Assembly (NCBI GenBank): GCA_037447655.1
Contig: JBBHKE010000237.1
Span: 133,655 to 197,654, forward strand
Source of the DNA: Zygnema cylindricum
Lineage: Eukaryota > Streptophyta > Zygnematophyceae > Zygnematales > Zygnemataceae
Length of the DNA: 64,000 bases
Reading direction: 5' to 3'
Shown: positions 8,760 through 19,519 of the stretch, piece by piece
Layout of the letters: the number at the start of each line of letters is the position of its first letter
How positions within the stretch are numbered: the first letter of the stretch is position 1
Position numbers and translations under genes: made by a program
The notes under the pieces: model-generated
The model's input: only the letters and a program-made list of their open reading frames with translations
Databases searched by the model: none
What the model was told of the DNA's origin: nothing

Positions 8760-10534
8760 CCCTTAATGACTTCACAAGAGACTCCCCCACAAGTTCCAGC
8801 TCAAACGGAAAAAACACTTACACCACAGATCGCGGATCAGCAAAGGCAGTCAAATCGGAAACTGCCGACAATTTCAGCCTCAGAATTTCCGGGGGGAAAG
8901 AGATCTAGCAGCCATTTGCAAGCAAGCTCTCACTTTGCTTTTTCTACAGCCACAGATAAGCCTCTAACAATTCAAGAGGCCTTTTCATCACCTGAGAGAA
9001 AACATTAGATCGAGGCGGCGAACGATGAAATAAAATCTATTATAGAGGCACAGACGTGGGAGTTGGTGGATCTTCATCCAGGCAGAAAAGCCATCGGCAG
9101 CAAATGGGTATTGAAGGTGAAATTAAACCTGGAAAACACCATTAAAAGGTATAAGGCCTTACTAAAGGCCAAGGGATATAATCCAAAAGATGGTATTGGT
9201 TTTGAAGAAAACTTCTCTCCAATTGTTAGATTTCCTTCTATCTAAATCTTGCTAAGTATAGGGGCTATATAAAATATGGAAATACTACAAATAGATGTTA
9301 AAACTTCTTTCTTGCATGGAGAATAAGAAGAGACCATCTACATGAAACAACCTGATATGTATGTACAAAAAGTAAAGGACGAATTGGTGTGCAAACTGAT
9401 GAAATCTTTGTATGGGTTGAAACAAGCCCCCAGACAATGGAATTTGAAGTTAGATGAGTTTTTGACTAGGCTATGTTTTAAGAGAATTAGCTCCGATCAT
9501 TCTGAATATGTTCTACAAATGGAGGATGGGATAATTAACATTACTCTATTTGTGGATGATCTATTATAAATAAGTAAGTCAATGGATGAAATAAACCGCA
9601 TTAAAGCGACTTTTAGATATAGGTTTGAGATGAAGGACCTCGGAGAGGCCAAGTATATCTTAGGTATACACGTAGAAATAGACAGAAACAAAAGGTTGAT
9701 TATGTTGACTCAGAAAGAAGCAATAGGTAACATGTTGGAAAGATTTAAAGGAAAAGATGTGAAAGGATCTATAGCTCCCATGGAATTCAGGGAGAAATTG
9801 GAAGGAATTGAGTCAGACTCAGGCATAATGGTTGTGCGAATCTAAAGACAGGGGAAGAAGATTTTATGGCTTCAAAGCCACATAGACTTGTAGTTGGAAG
9901 TCTTATATATTTTATGAACTGTACGAGACCTGACATTGTAGCAGCTGTGGGAGTCATGAGTAAAAGTCTGTCAAATGCTAAAAAGGCAAATTGGGAAGCA
10001 ACAAAAAGGGTATTGAGATATCTTGCAGGTACTCAAAATTTCAAGCTTGTACTCGGAGGAGGAGAGGTGAAAATACATACATGGAGCAATTGTAGTTATG
10101 GAGACATGCCAAGCCGGAAATCTACGACCGGCTTTGTTTTGAAGATTGGAGATGGAACTTGCAGTTGGAGTAGCAAATTACAAAAGGTTACAGCTCAATC
10201 CACAATGGAGTTAGAATATATGGTAGCAGCTTTCGCCCTCAAGGAGCTCCTATGGGTCAAGTCCATTTTACAAGAACTTGGGTATATGCAAACTGGTCCT
10301 CAAGCTATCTGGTGTGACAACGAAGCAGCCATTGCAATTGCCTCTAACCCTAACCATCACTTTAAGAGCAAACACATGCATGTTAAACTTCACTTTGTTA
10401 GAGAAAAAATACTTGCAAAAGTCGTTAAACTGTGTTATTTACCAAATGAGAAGATGGTGGCTGACATGTTAACAAAAGTTGTTCCTGCTCCTAAGTTACA
10501 ATTTTGCAGAGATACTATTGGATTAAGTCAGTAA
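8760..10534 (+). pseudogene. Copia B reverse transcriptase and RNase H
   Basis: The linker ends ASEFPGGKRSSSHLQ, then TIQEAFSSPERKH opens the RT domain near 8965. Further motifs are AIGSKWVLKVK, SLYGLKQAPRQWN and the catalytic box FVDDLL near 9550, a Tyr to Phe variant of YVDD. The last open frame (9866-10534) covers the end of RT and RNase H: VGSLIYFMNCTRPDI, WSNCSYGD (the usual Asp is Asn), STMELEYM, and WCDNEAAIAIASNP with a KHMHVKLHFVREK end. Earlier stops are near 9244, 9267, 9326 and 9567. The 222-codon final frame is among the best-kept coding stretches in the window. Confidence 0.87.
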
Positions 10535-10547
10535 TTGAGTCTAAAGA

Positions 10548-10557
10548 TTTAGGGGAG
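10548..10557 (+). other. Polypurine tract of element B
   Basis: A TTTAGGGGAG tract immediately precedes the TGTTGT start of the next LTR, at the expected place for plus-strand priming. Confidence 0.7.
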
Positions 10558-10698
10558 TGTTGTAATTTATAAATCTTTATTTCAGTAAATAGGGGTAAAA
10601 ATAACTTAGGATATTATCCTAATAGTCTATTGTTATACTTACCTTTGTTAGCGTTACAGTAGAAAATAGTACAGTAGTGTGTATCGTACTTTTGCATT

Positions 10699-10708
10699 GA
10701 CACGTGTC
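10699..10708. promoter_or_regulatory. G-box (GACACGTGTC) in LTR1
   Basis: The same 10-bp palindrome as at 884-893 of the otherwise different LTR A. It is a predicted bZIP/bHLH site by motif only. Confidence 0.4.
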
Positions 10709-10891
10709 GGCGGAAGAACGTATGCAGGTTTTCGGAGTGGCGCCGACAATCAGCCATACGTGTCAAACTGTTGACGATTCAATTCACATGATCGGACGAA
10801 CGGGTTCTGACCCGGGTATTCTGGAAACATATGGAACAGTTCAACTGTATCATCGTTGATCGAATTAGCTCCAACAGAAGCAATTCACCCA

Positions 10892-10947
10892 AGACCACAA
10901 GCGTGATTCACGAGAGACCACAAGCGTGATTCGCGAGAGACCACAAG
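10892..10947 (+). repeat. 23-bp tandem repeat in U3 of LTR1
   Basis: AGACCACAAGCGTGATTC plus a CGAG-type end, present as two full 23-bp units (one base apart) and a partial third. Short U3 tandem repeats in LTRs often act as enhancer units; that role is inferred. Confidence 0.75.
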
Positions 10948-11248
10948 TGACAAAGCACTTAGGTGCTTCCTACTACACGACCACATTCGGCTAGACTTTA
11001 GCGATTACCGTTGACTAAGCATTTGGAATGTTTTGTGTACGGTTCAATATCTGTAAATATCTGAATATTATTGGTTTGTAGTTTAGTATAATAAAAAATA
11101 GTGTTCCATTAATCAGGTTTTTAGTAAATAATAATTAGGATTTTTAAGGTACAGTGACGTACAGGTAGGATGCTTTATCGTTAGTGAGGATAATAACCGT
11201 AGTACCGGTTACCCAAATTAGTGTAGATCAGTAGATTCACACTGTTAG

Positions 11249-11255
11249 TATATAA
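11249..11255 (+). promoter_or_regulatory. TATA box of LTR1
   Basis: TATATAA followed by CTTAGGACTTAG and AATTTT. The TATA/GGACTTAG pair recurs in LTR A, in the minus-strand LTR piece near 19146 and in the solo LTR at 33224, so it appears to be a shared core-promoter block of these copia families. Confidence 0.55.
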
Positions 11256-11338
11256 CTTAGGACTTAGCCAATTTTGTAGTATCCAGTTTTGGGAATATGA
11301 TTTTATGAGGGCAGTTTTTGGGAAACTTCCAAATATCA

Positions 11339-11566
11339 TATCTTATGGTTTACTGGGTCATTTGGGCTTCAATTTTGGTAATTGTCAGTTTACTCTATTT
11401 TGTATCACTGTGGCAAATTGAGGCATATTGGCTTTTTGAGTCATACTTTGTGTCTGTTCAAAGTTGGCTGTTGAGTAGGTACTTTGATAGTTTCTGCTGG
11501 TGTTCATGTCTACTTCCACTACTAGTGCTGGTTCTCCTCCTGCAACGGCGGTTGTAGAACAACAAA
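11339..11566 (+). pseudogene. B-family leader and gag start, broken by satellite
   Basis: The leader from 11453 onward nearly repeats the window start. The gag ATG is at 11506, giving MSTSTTSAGSPPATAVVEQQN. Within a few bases of the EQQN codons the sequence becomes a D-type satellite subunit. Compared with gag B (1-283), homology stops just after VVEQ. No typical tRNA-Met primer-binding motif is recognisable after the LTR end. Confidence 0.75.
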
Positions 11567-12695
11567 ACTTTGGTTTTTATACACAAATTTGTGTTTGGAT
11601 TAACTACAAAAATATTTATGAACAACGTTTTTTGCTTACGCACACAAAGAGAGTTCAAAAAAATCTTAAACCAGGTTTCTAACCCAAATTTGACTTTGCG
11701 CTAACGAAGATATTTGTAACAAACAACGTTTTTGGTTGAAATCACAAAAAGAGGTAAATAAACTCCAAACCATGTTTGGAACACAAGTTTGTGTTTAGGC
11801 TAACAACAATAGCGTTAGAAACTCTTCATATTGTAAATGCTCACAAAAATAGTTAAAAAAAACCGTAAACCATGTTTCTAACCCAAATTTGAGTTTGCGC
11901 TAACAAAGATATTTGTAACAAACAACGTTAATTGTTCGTGGTCACAAAAAGAGTAAAAAAAAAATCCAAACCATGTTTGTAACACATGTTTCTATTTGCG
12001 CTAACAAAAATAGTGGTAAGAAACTCTTTATAATGTTGATGCTCACAAAAATAGTTAAAAAAAACCATAAACCATGTTTGTAACACAAAATTGAGTTTGC
12101 CCTAAAAAGATATTTGTAACAAACAACGTTTATTGTTTGTGGTCACAAAATGAGGGAAAATATACTCGGAACTATGTATGTAACACAAGTTTGTGTTTGC
12201 GCTAACAACAATAGTGGAAACAAACACTTTCTATTAATAACGCTCACAAAAACAGATAAAATATACTCTTAACGATGTTTATAACTCAAATTTGTGTTTG
12301 CACTAACAATAGTTTTTTTAACAAAAAACGTTTATTATTACGCTCACAAAAACAGTAAAAAAACTCCTAAACTTTGTTTTCAACACAAATTTTTGTTTGC
12401 GTTAACTACAAAAATATTTACGAACAAAGTTTATTGTTTATGCATACAAAGAGAGTTTTAAAAAATCCTAAACCATGTTTCTAACATAAATTTGAGTTTG
12501 CGCTAACAAAGATATTTTTAAGAAAAAACGTTTATTGTTCACGGTAAAAAAAAAAAAGGTAAAATAAACTCCGAACCATTTTTGTTACACAAATTTGTGT
12601 TTGCTCTAATAACAAAAGTGGAAAGAAACTATTTACATTGTTAACGCTCACAAAAATAGTTAAAAAATACCCTTAACCATGTTAACACAAATTTT
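11567..12695 (+). repeat. Satellite block S1 (plus orientation, about 400-bp tetramer form)
   Basis: About 1.1 kb of tandem subunits of roughly 100 bp, each with a GTTTGCGCTAAC-like box. Four types are visible in order near 12165-12570. B has AACAACAATAGTGG. C has AACAATAGTTTTTT and a TTATTACGCTCAC end. D has AACTTTGTTTTCAAC and CTTACGCACACAAAGAGAG. A has CAAATTTGAG and a GGTCACAAA end. It is bounded on the left by a gag start and on the right by integrase coding sequence, so it sits inside copia-derived DNA. Confidence 0.88.
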
Positions 12696-13045
12696 ATATA
12701 ACAAATAGAATAAGATCAAGATCGGTAGAGACTACTCCTTACGAGGTTTGGACAAGTAGAAAACCGGATGTTAGTCATTTCAAAGTCTTTGGTAGCAAAT
12801 ACTTTATTTTAAATACATCTAAAGATAGAAGGAAAATGGAACCGAAAGGATTACCGGGTATTTTGTTGGGGTATGATGATCACTCCAAAGGGTATAGAGT
12901 CTTAGTATTTGAGAAACAAAAAATAATTGTAGCAAAGAATATTATTGTAAATGATGCGCTTGACTCGATAGATTTATTTAAAATGACAGCGCAACAAAAG
13001 CAGCAAAAAGTACAAGAATATGTCATTTTAGACTGCAAATAGGAG
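12696..13045 (+). pseudogene. Copia element C: integrase C-terminal part
   Basis: Right after the satellite the frame reads TTPYEVWTSRKPDVSHFKVFGSKYF, then GLPGILLGYDDHSKGYRV and a DSIDLFKMT region. This is the C-terminal integrase/GKP region of copia; the catalytic core upstream is missing and replaced by satellite. A stop lies at 13040-13042. The following linker contains EYVIL, also seen in element E at about 20.9 kb. Confidence 0.85.
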
Positions 13046-13057
13046 ATAATCACACAG

Positions 13058-14857
13058 ATGCACAAACATCTAGTGGTGACACCGGTGTTTGAAATTAACC
13101 AAGTTCCTCAACAAGTTCAGTTTCATCTCCGTGTCCAGAATTCGAATCCTACGGATTCTACAGAGAGACAAAAGATAAATGCGAGGGATCAGACGATTTT
13201 AGCCTCAAAATTTTCGGGGGGAAGACGATCCAGTAGCCGGCTACAAGCAAACTCCCACTTTGCCTACTCTCCGGCCCCAGAGGAGTCTCTGACCATTCAA
13301 GAGGCCTTCTCATCACCAGAACGACATCATTGGATTGAGGCAGCTAACAACGAAATGAAGTTGATCATGGAAGGTCAAACAGGGGAACTTGTGGATCTTC
13401 CTCCGGATTGAAAAGCAATCGGCAACAAATGGGTATTCAAGGTCAAGTAAAATCCCAATAACACCATTGAACGATATAAATGTAGGCTTGTGGTAAAGGG
13501 GTATAATAAAAAAAAATGAATTGACTTTGAAGAAACATTTTCTCCGGTTGTCAGATTTCCGATAGTTAGGATCTTGCTGTCCCTAGCTGCTATACAAGAT
13601 ATGGAAATACATCAAATGGATGTAAAAACGGCCTTCTTTCATGGAAAGCTAGAAGAGACAATTTACATGCAGCAGCCTAAAATATATGCAGAGCCAGGAA
13701 AAAAACACTTAGTATGCAAATTGTTAAAATCTCTATATGGTCTAAACCAGGCCCTTAGGTAATGGAATCTGAAGCATGACGAATTCCTAAATAGCCTAGG
13801 ATTTCAAACGATAAGCTGTGATCATTCTGTTTACGTTCTAAAGGGTGAGACGGGATAGTATATATTGTTGTGAATGAAGATGATCTACTACTAATTAGCA
13901 AATCAATGGCTGAAATTAATAAAATCAAAACTGCCTTAAATTCACGGTTTGAGATGAAAGACCTTGGTAAGGTGAAATATATTTTGGGTATTTAGGTAGA
14001 AAGAGATAGAAATAAAAGATTACTAAAATTGACTCAAAAAGAGGCTATTGGAAACATGTTAGATGAGTATGGAATGCAAGACGCACAAGGGTGTATAACT
14101 CTAATGGAGATTCGACAAAAGTAAGAGGGAGAAGAGACAAAACCCGGTGTTATTGTTAGTGAGTTTTTAGAGTCAGTGGAGGATGATCGTAAGCCACTAA
14201 TACCTTACAGACAAATAGTGGGAAGTTTAATATATTTCATGAACTATACCCGTCTTGATATTGCTTCAGCAATTGGGGTACTGAGCAGAAGTTTAGAAAA
14301 TCCTAGAAAACTGACCGTGATGCAGCAAGGAGAGTCTTAAGATATTTGGCAGGAACCAAAGACCTCAAAATCACACTAAGCAGAGGAGAAATGAAGCTGC
14401 AAACATAGAGTGATGCAAGCTATGGCGACATGCCAAGCCTGAAATCCACCACGGGATTTGTTCTATAGATCGGGAACATGACTTGCTGTTGGAGCAGCAA
14501 ACTTCAAATGGTTACGCCGCAATCGACAATGGAGTCAGAATACATGGCAGCAAGCTCGACCCTCAAAGAACTCTTATGGGTGAAATCCATGTTGCAAGAA
14601 TTGGGATACATGCAAGTTAGTCCACAGATGATCTGGTGTGATAACTAGCTGCCATTGCCATTGCCTCTAACGTGAGTCACCACTTCAAAAGTAAGTACAT
14701 GGATGTAAGATTACACTTTGTAAGAGAAAAAGTGTTTTCCTGGGTAATTAAATTAGGTTATCTGCCAGACGCAAAAAAAATTATTGATATGCTCACTAAA
14801 GCTTTTCTTGTTCCTAAGTTAAACTATTGTGGAGATGCTTTGGGACTAAGTGACTAG
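13058..14857 (+). pseudogene. Copia element C: RT and RNase H
   Basis: The linker ends SKFSGGRRSSSRLQANSHFAYS and TIQEAFSSPERHHW opens RT. MEIHQMDVKTAFFHGKLEETIYMQQP and SLYGLNQALR follow. At the catalytic box a frame change is needed and Asp-Asp is preceded by Asn-Glu rather than Tyr-Val. Later motifs are VGSLIYFMNYTRLDIASAIGVLSRS and, near the end, SKYMDVRLHFVREKV to the stop at 14855-14857. Stops and frameshifts are dense from 13409 onward, more than in B, which suggests an older copy. Confidence 0.82.
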
Positions 14858-14985
14858 CTCAGTTGCTCCGTTGTTATGCTAACATACTGTGGTAATCCTA
14901 CATAGGGATGCAGTGGGACTAGGTAACTAGCTAATGTTGCTACGTTGATATGCTGCCATATTGCGGTGATACACTCAGTCAAAGC

Positions 14986-14995
14986 TTTAGGGGAG
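14986..14995 (+). other. Polypurine tract of element C
   Basis: TTTAGGGGAG directly before TGTTGATTC, matching the tract of element B although the LTRs that follow are very different. Confidence 0.7.
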
Positions 14996-15669
14996 TGTTG
15001 ATTCTGGATAGCTTTAAGTCTTACAAAATTAGTGTGACGGCACAAAGATAGTAAAATATAGCGTAAAGGACACGCCTAGTCACTTAGGTACAGAATAGGT
15101 ATTTTGGAATGGCACCAACATCCACATATGCCTGTCACACATTGAACGAGACAAAGTAGCTGCGACAAAGATGGGACAAAGCAGTTGCGATGCACATGGG
15201 ACAAAGCAGCTGCAGTTATTCAGTACAGGTCAATGCAGTTGGGACGAAGCTGCGGTGATGTTGAATATGATATGAACGAGACAATACAACTGCGGTTGAT
15301 CTAAATCAAGTCAAAAGACGAGATTCATAGTGATTTGCTGGCGCGTGTTTTCGCAACATCTGAATAAACTCATCTGGACAATAGTAATGAAGCCGGCGGC
15401 AAATAATTGTATTGACCTCTCAGTAATACCGATTGTACAGTGGTAGAATGAGCTTTAACATGATTATGAGTACTTAGATCTTAGTGGCAGTTAGGATTTT
15501 GGACATATCTCTTTGGAGAGTTTATATAGAAGATAAAACACTATGTAAGAAGACAACTAGGAGTACAAACTCACTACGAGTATAAGACTTGGGACTTAGA
15601 ACATTTGATGTTTCCAGACTTCTAAACTGTGGAATCTGCAAAATGTTTTTGGGAAACATCTGAGTTACA
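14996..15669 (+). repeat. LTR2: 3' LTR of element C
   Basis: It starts TGTTGATTCTGG. The end is placed at ..GAGTTACA (15669), before the TATCTT leader motif, giving about 674 bp. U3 differs almost completely from LTR1, so LTR1 and LTR2 are not a pair from one insertion. A TATATA box lies at 15523-15528 and GGGACTTAG near 15591. Like LTR1, it is followed by a leader and gag start rather than host sequence. Confidence 0.7.
15148..15255 (+). repeat. Imperfect GACAAAGCAGCTGC minirepeats in LTR2
   Basis: Variants of a GACAAAGYAGYTGC unit recur at least three times, with more degenerate copies to about 15255. They occupy the U3 region, as the 23-bp repeats do in LTR1. Possible enhancer function is inferred. 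Confidence 0.6.
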
Positions 15670-15904
15670 TATCTTGGTGTTTATGAGATCAACTAGGCTG
15701 AAACTCTCTAAGTTGTCAGACTTTGTGATACTTTATAATGTGTTATAGTTTGAAGCAGTTTGGATCTTTGTGTCAAATTTGGTAAGCTGTAGAAGACAGC
15801 AATTGGGAAGGATTCTTGATAAGCTACGCTAAGTAAATTTTGTCTACTTCTACTACTTTTGCTGCTCCTCCACTTGCTCGAGTGGTCGTAGAACAGCAAA
15901 ACAA
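15670..15904 (+). pseudogene. C-family leader and gag start, broken by satellite
   Basis: A leader is followed by codons reading STSTTFAAPPLARVVVEQQN. The initiator ATG appears changed to TTG near 15840. Straight after EQQN the sequence turns into an A-type satellite subunit. The breakpoint is the same codon as at 11566, but the satellite phase differs, so the two junctions are not simple copies of one another. Confidence 0.72.
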
Positions 15905-15943
15905 TTTTTCTAACACAAATTTGAGTTTGGGCTAACAAAGTTT
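15905..15943 (+). repeat. 39-bp satellite remnant S2
   Basis: TTTCTAACACAAATTTGAG and a GGGCTAACAAAG end identify part of an A-type subunit. It lies between the gag start and a truncated A-family LTR. Confidence 0.75.
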
Positions 15944-15945
15944 GA

Positions 15946-16676
15946 GTCTGTCGTAGAAGTTTGCTAGAGTATATAAGGTTTGATAAATATTTTAACACTG
16001 TTACGATAGCTATTCCGATTAACGGAAATACAAATATAGATACATAGAACGAGTTAAATACAATACGGATATGATTTCGCACGAAACAAATGAATCCGAC
16101 ATTTTGTTTGGACGGTTGAGATCAAATACTACATTCTATCCAACGGCGCATATCATCGCCCAGATCTCGGAATGGTCACTTTGGTATTTTGTGACGTGGC
16201 ATGACCTGGCCCCACGTGGAGAGGTAACATTCGGTCCTGGGATTTCCAAGGAACATACGGACGAGTGAAAAGTGGACACGCGTGTGCTTAATGGCCTTTT
16301 CGTACACAGGCCGTACAAAAAGTACATCGGCAGTAGTACCTTTTTGACCTGTACAGTGTTCTGATTGGTTCGTGCAATCAGTAGATAGGGGTTGTGAGAG
16401 GGAGCTAGGACTTAGAAAAATCTGGTAGATGGTCTTCTCTCTCTTTAAGAGTTTGTATTATTTGGCATCTTTGCCACCCTATAACTAATCGTCGCGTTTG
16501 TCGTTTTCAAAGATTCTTTTTCCTACGGACTTAGAGGAGTCCAGAATTCACAAGGGTACAGTCATATTGTCAAATTGTTTGCTAAGGAAGGAGTGGTTTC
16601 CATTGAAAATGGGTTAGCTAAAAACTAACTAGAGGCTTCCTGAATTGTATAGTCTAAAAGAGGACAAAGAATTGCA
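15946..16676 (+). repeat. A-family LTR fragment (5'-truncated)
   Basis: Collinear with about the last 730 bp of LTR A: TTTCGCACGAAAC, the CATATCATCGCC block, the GACGTGGCA and CACGTGG cores near 16193-16217, the GATAGGGGTTGTGAGAG block, and the end AGGACAAAGAATTGCA. The first quarter, with the palindrome and tRNA-like segment, is missing. Satellite starts right after TTGCA, confirming the 3' terminus of this LTR family. Confidence 0.85.
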
Positions 16677-18836
16677 CACAAAAAGAGGTAAAATTACTAT
16701 AAAACCACGTTTATACCACAAGTTTGTGTTTGCGCTAACAACAATAGAGGTAACAAACTCTTTATATTGATAACGCTCACAAAAAAAGTTGAAAAAAATC
16801 CTAAACCATGGTTCTAACACAAATTTGAGTTTGCGCTAACAAAGACATTTGTAGCAAACAGCGTTTATTGTTCGCGATCAGAAAAAGAGGGTAAAATAAA
16901 CTACAAACCATGTTTCTACCACAAAATTGTGTTTGCGCTAACAAGAATAGTCGTAACAAACTCTTTATATTGTTAACGCTCACAAAAATAGTTAAAAATA
17001 ACCCTAAACCATGCTTCTAACACAAAGTTGAGTTTGCGCTTACAAAGATATTTGTAACAAACAACGTTTATGTTTGCGGTCACAAAAAAAGGTAAAATAC
17101 CTTTCAAACCATGTATATTAAACAAGTTTGTGTTTGCGCTAACAACAATAGTGGTAACAAACACTTTATATTGTTAACGCTCACAAAAATAGTTAAAAAA
17201 AACCCTAAACCATGTTTCTAACACAAATTTGAGTTTGCGCTAACAAAGATATTTGTAACAAACAACGTTTATGTTTGCGGTCACAAAAAAAGGTAAAATG
17301 AACTCCGAACCGTGTTTATAACACAAGTTTGTGTTTGCGCTAAGAACAATAGTGGTAACATACACTTTCAATAGCTAATGCTCACAACAATTGTTAAAAA
17401 AAACCCTAAACCATGTTTCGAACACAAGGTTGAGTTGGGGCTTAGAAATATATTTGAAACAAAAAACGTTTATTTTTGGCGGTCACAAGAAGAGGTTTAA
17501 TACCTTTCGAACCATGTATATAAAACAAGTTTGTGTTTGCGCTAACAACAATAGTGGTAAGAAACTCTTTATAATGTAAACACTCACAAAAATAGTTTAA
17601 AAAACCTTAAACCATGTTTTGAACACAAATTTGAGTGTGCGCTAACAGAGATATTTGTGAGAAACAACGTTTATTGTTCGTGGTCACAAAAAGAGGTAAA
17701 ATAACTTCCAAACCATGTTTGTAACACAAGTTTTTGTTTCGGCTAACAACAATAGTGGTAACAAACACTTTCTACTGTTAACGCTCACAAAAATATATAA
17801 AATAAACTCTAAACGATAATTATAACTCATATTTGTGTTTGCGCAAACAATAGTTTTTTTTACCAAAAAACGATAATTATTAGGCTCAAAAAATCAATAA
17901 AAAAAACACCTTAACTTTGTTTTCAACACAAATATTGTGTTTGCGTTAACTACAACAGTATTTACACACAAATTTGATTGCTTACGCACACAAAATGAGT
18001 TTAAAATAATCCTAAACCATGTTTCTAACACAAATCGCTAACAAAGATATTTGTAACAAACAACGTTTGTTGTTTGCCGTCACAAACAAAGGTAAAATAT
18101 ACTCCAAACGATGTTTGTAACACAAGTTTGTGTTTGCCCTAACAACAATAGGGGAAAAAACTTTTTATATTGTTAACTCTCAGAAAATAGGTAAAATAAA
18201 CTCTTAACCATGTTTCTAACTCATATTTGTGTTTGCGTTAACAAAGATATTTGTAACAAACATCGTTTATTGTCCGCGGTCACAAAAAGAGGTAAAATAA
18301 ACTCCGACCTTGTTTTTAAAACAAATTTGTGCTTGCGCTAACATCAATAGTGGTAACAAATACTTTCTATTGTTAACGCTCACTAAAATATATAAAATAA
18401 ACTCTAAACGATGTCTAAAACTAAAATTTGTGTTTGGGCTTACAATAGTTTTTTTGAACAAAAAACGTTATTCTCAAAAAAAAAGTAAAAAAAACCCCTA
18501 AACTTTGTTTTCAAGACAAATTTGTGTTTCCGTTAACTACAACAATATTTACGAACAAATTTTATTGCTAAGGCACACAGAGAGAGTTTAAAAAAGTCAT
18601 AAACTATGTTGTCAAACACTAATTTGAGTTTGCGCTTTCAAAGATATTTGTAACAAACAACGTTTATTGTTCGTGGTCACAAAAAAAGAAAAAATAAACT
18701 TCGAACCATGTTTATAACACAAGTTTGTGTTTGCGCTAACAACAATAGTGGTCACAAACACTTTCTATTGTTAACGCTCACAAAAATAGATAAAATATAC
18801 TCTAAACGATAATTATAACTCAAATTTGTGTTTGTT
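16677..18836 (+). repeat. Satellite block S3 (plus orientation)
   Basis: About 2.2 kb of tandem subunits. A and B types alternate from 16.7 to 17.7 kb. C and D types join near 17.81-18.02 and 18.40-18.60 kb, giving the about 400-bp A-B-C-D order. The block ends inside a CAAATTTGTGTTTG box that runs directly into the minus-strand gag start. Confidence 0.9.
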
Positions 18837-18888
18837 GTTGTTCTATGACAGCCAGTGCAACACCAGCAGTTAATGAAGTATTAGCCAT
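18837..18888 (-). pseudogene. Minus-strand copia gag start, broken by satellite
   Basis: Read on the minus strand from the ATG at 18888, the codons give MANTSLTAGVALAVIEQQQ and then run into satellite. This resembles the B- and C-family gag starts (Ser/Thr-rich, then V-V/I-EQQ). The break is again right after EQQ. Here the satellite is inverted relative to gag, unlike the two plus-strand cases. Confidence 0.65.
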
Positions 18889-19519
18889 CACAAAACTAAA
18901 GATAAAATTCACTCAAGATACTAACTTTGATCCATTGCACAAAGTAGTCAATATGGCGAAATGGCCCCAAACTATATAAGAGCAAATTTTACCGCGTGTG
19001 TTGACAACTCTCAAAGTTTGAAGCAGAACGCCCAATTTACCTAAAAGATATACCCCAGAGAATATCCCTTAAATTGCACATATGTGCTCTTTGAAATCTC
19101 ATCAAAAGGAAAACATGTAATTTACTAAGTCGTATAATTTATACAAATAAATTAAACTACTACCTAACTAGGCAATTACAACATTGTAGAGAATGTTACG
19201 GTACTCTTTAACCGTATTCAATGTAATCTAACGGGATACAAAATGTATGATAAATTCCTCAACCATACGTCTACTGTTTTGTACAAGCAAACAGATCCTA
19301 CTTGTCTACAGACGTTTTTTACTAACAGTACATACTACTAAACGAATACATGTGGCGAGAAACTCCCGTTTCCACAATTTATCACCGACATTGAAACCTT
19401 ATACGTGAGAAGAGTCGCCGCGTCACAGTGGTCCGCTTTCAGATTGTGGTAAGTATTTGTCGGTCTGATCGCCAATTTACACTAACTTCCGACACGCAGT
19501 TTGGAAACAACTCTAAAAA
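18889..19519 (-). repeat. Minus-strand leader and partial LTR (LTR3)
   Basis: On the minus strand, GATCAAAGTTAGTATCTTGAG matches the B leader loosely and a TATATCTTTTAGG motif near 19060 matches the LTR-end/leader boundary of LTR1 and LTR2. A TATAAATTATACGACTTAG block near 19146 matches the shared TATA/ACTTAG block. The LTR is cut at about 19519 by a solo LTR, leaving roughly 460 bp. Boundaries are approximate. Confidence 0.5.

Larger units (their letters stand above)
10558..11338 (+). repeat. LTR1: 3' LTR of B, also followed by a leader and gag start
   Basis: It starts TGTTGTAATT after the purine tract. The end is placed at ..AAATATCA (11338), because here and in the C-family LTR (15669) a shared TATCTT-rich leader follows a CA end. 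Length about 781 bp. It contains a G-box, a 23-bp tandem repeat and a TATA box. What follows is not host DNA but the leader and gag start of the same family, very similar to the window start. One LTR is thus shared by two element bodies in tandem. Confidence 0.75.

Noticed and set aside
10558-15669. LTR1 and LTR2 as the two LTRs of a single element carrying satellite
   Set aside because: Their U3 regions are almost wholly different and their lengths differ by about 100 bp, so they cannot derive from one insertion event unless extremely old. They are treated as separate families.
18889-19519. Unique host sequence between satellite and the solo LTR
   Set aside because: The minus strand shows a leader, an LTR-end motif and the TATA/ACTTAG block of copia LTRs in this window, so it is better read as a truncated LTR.
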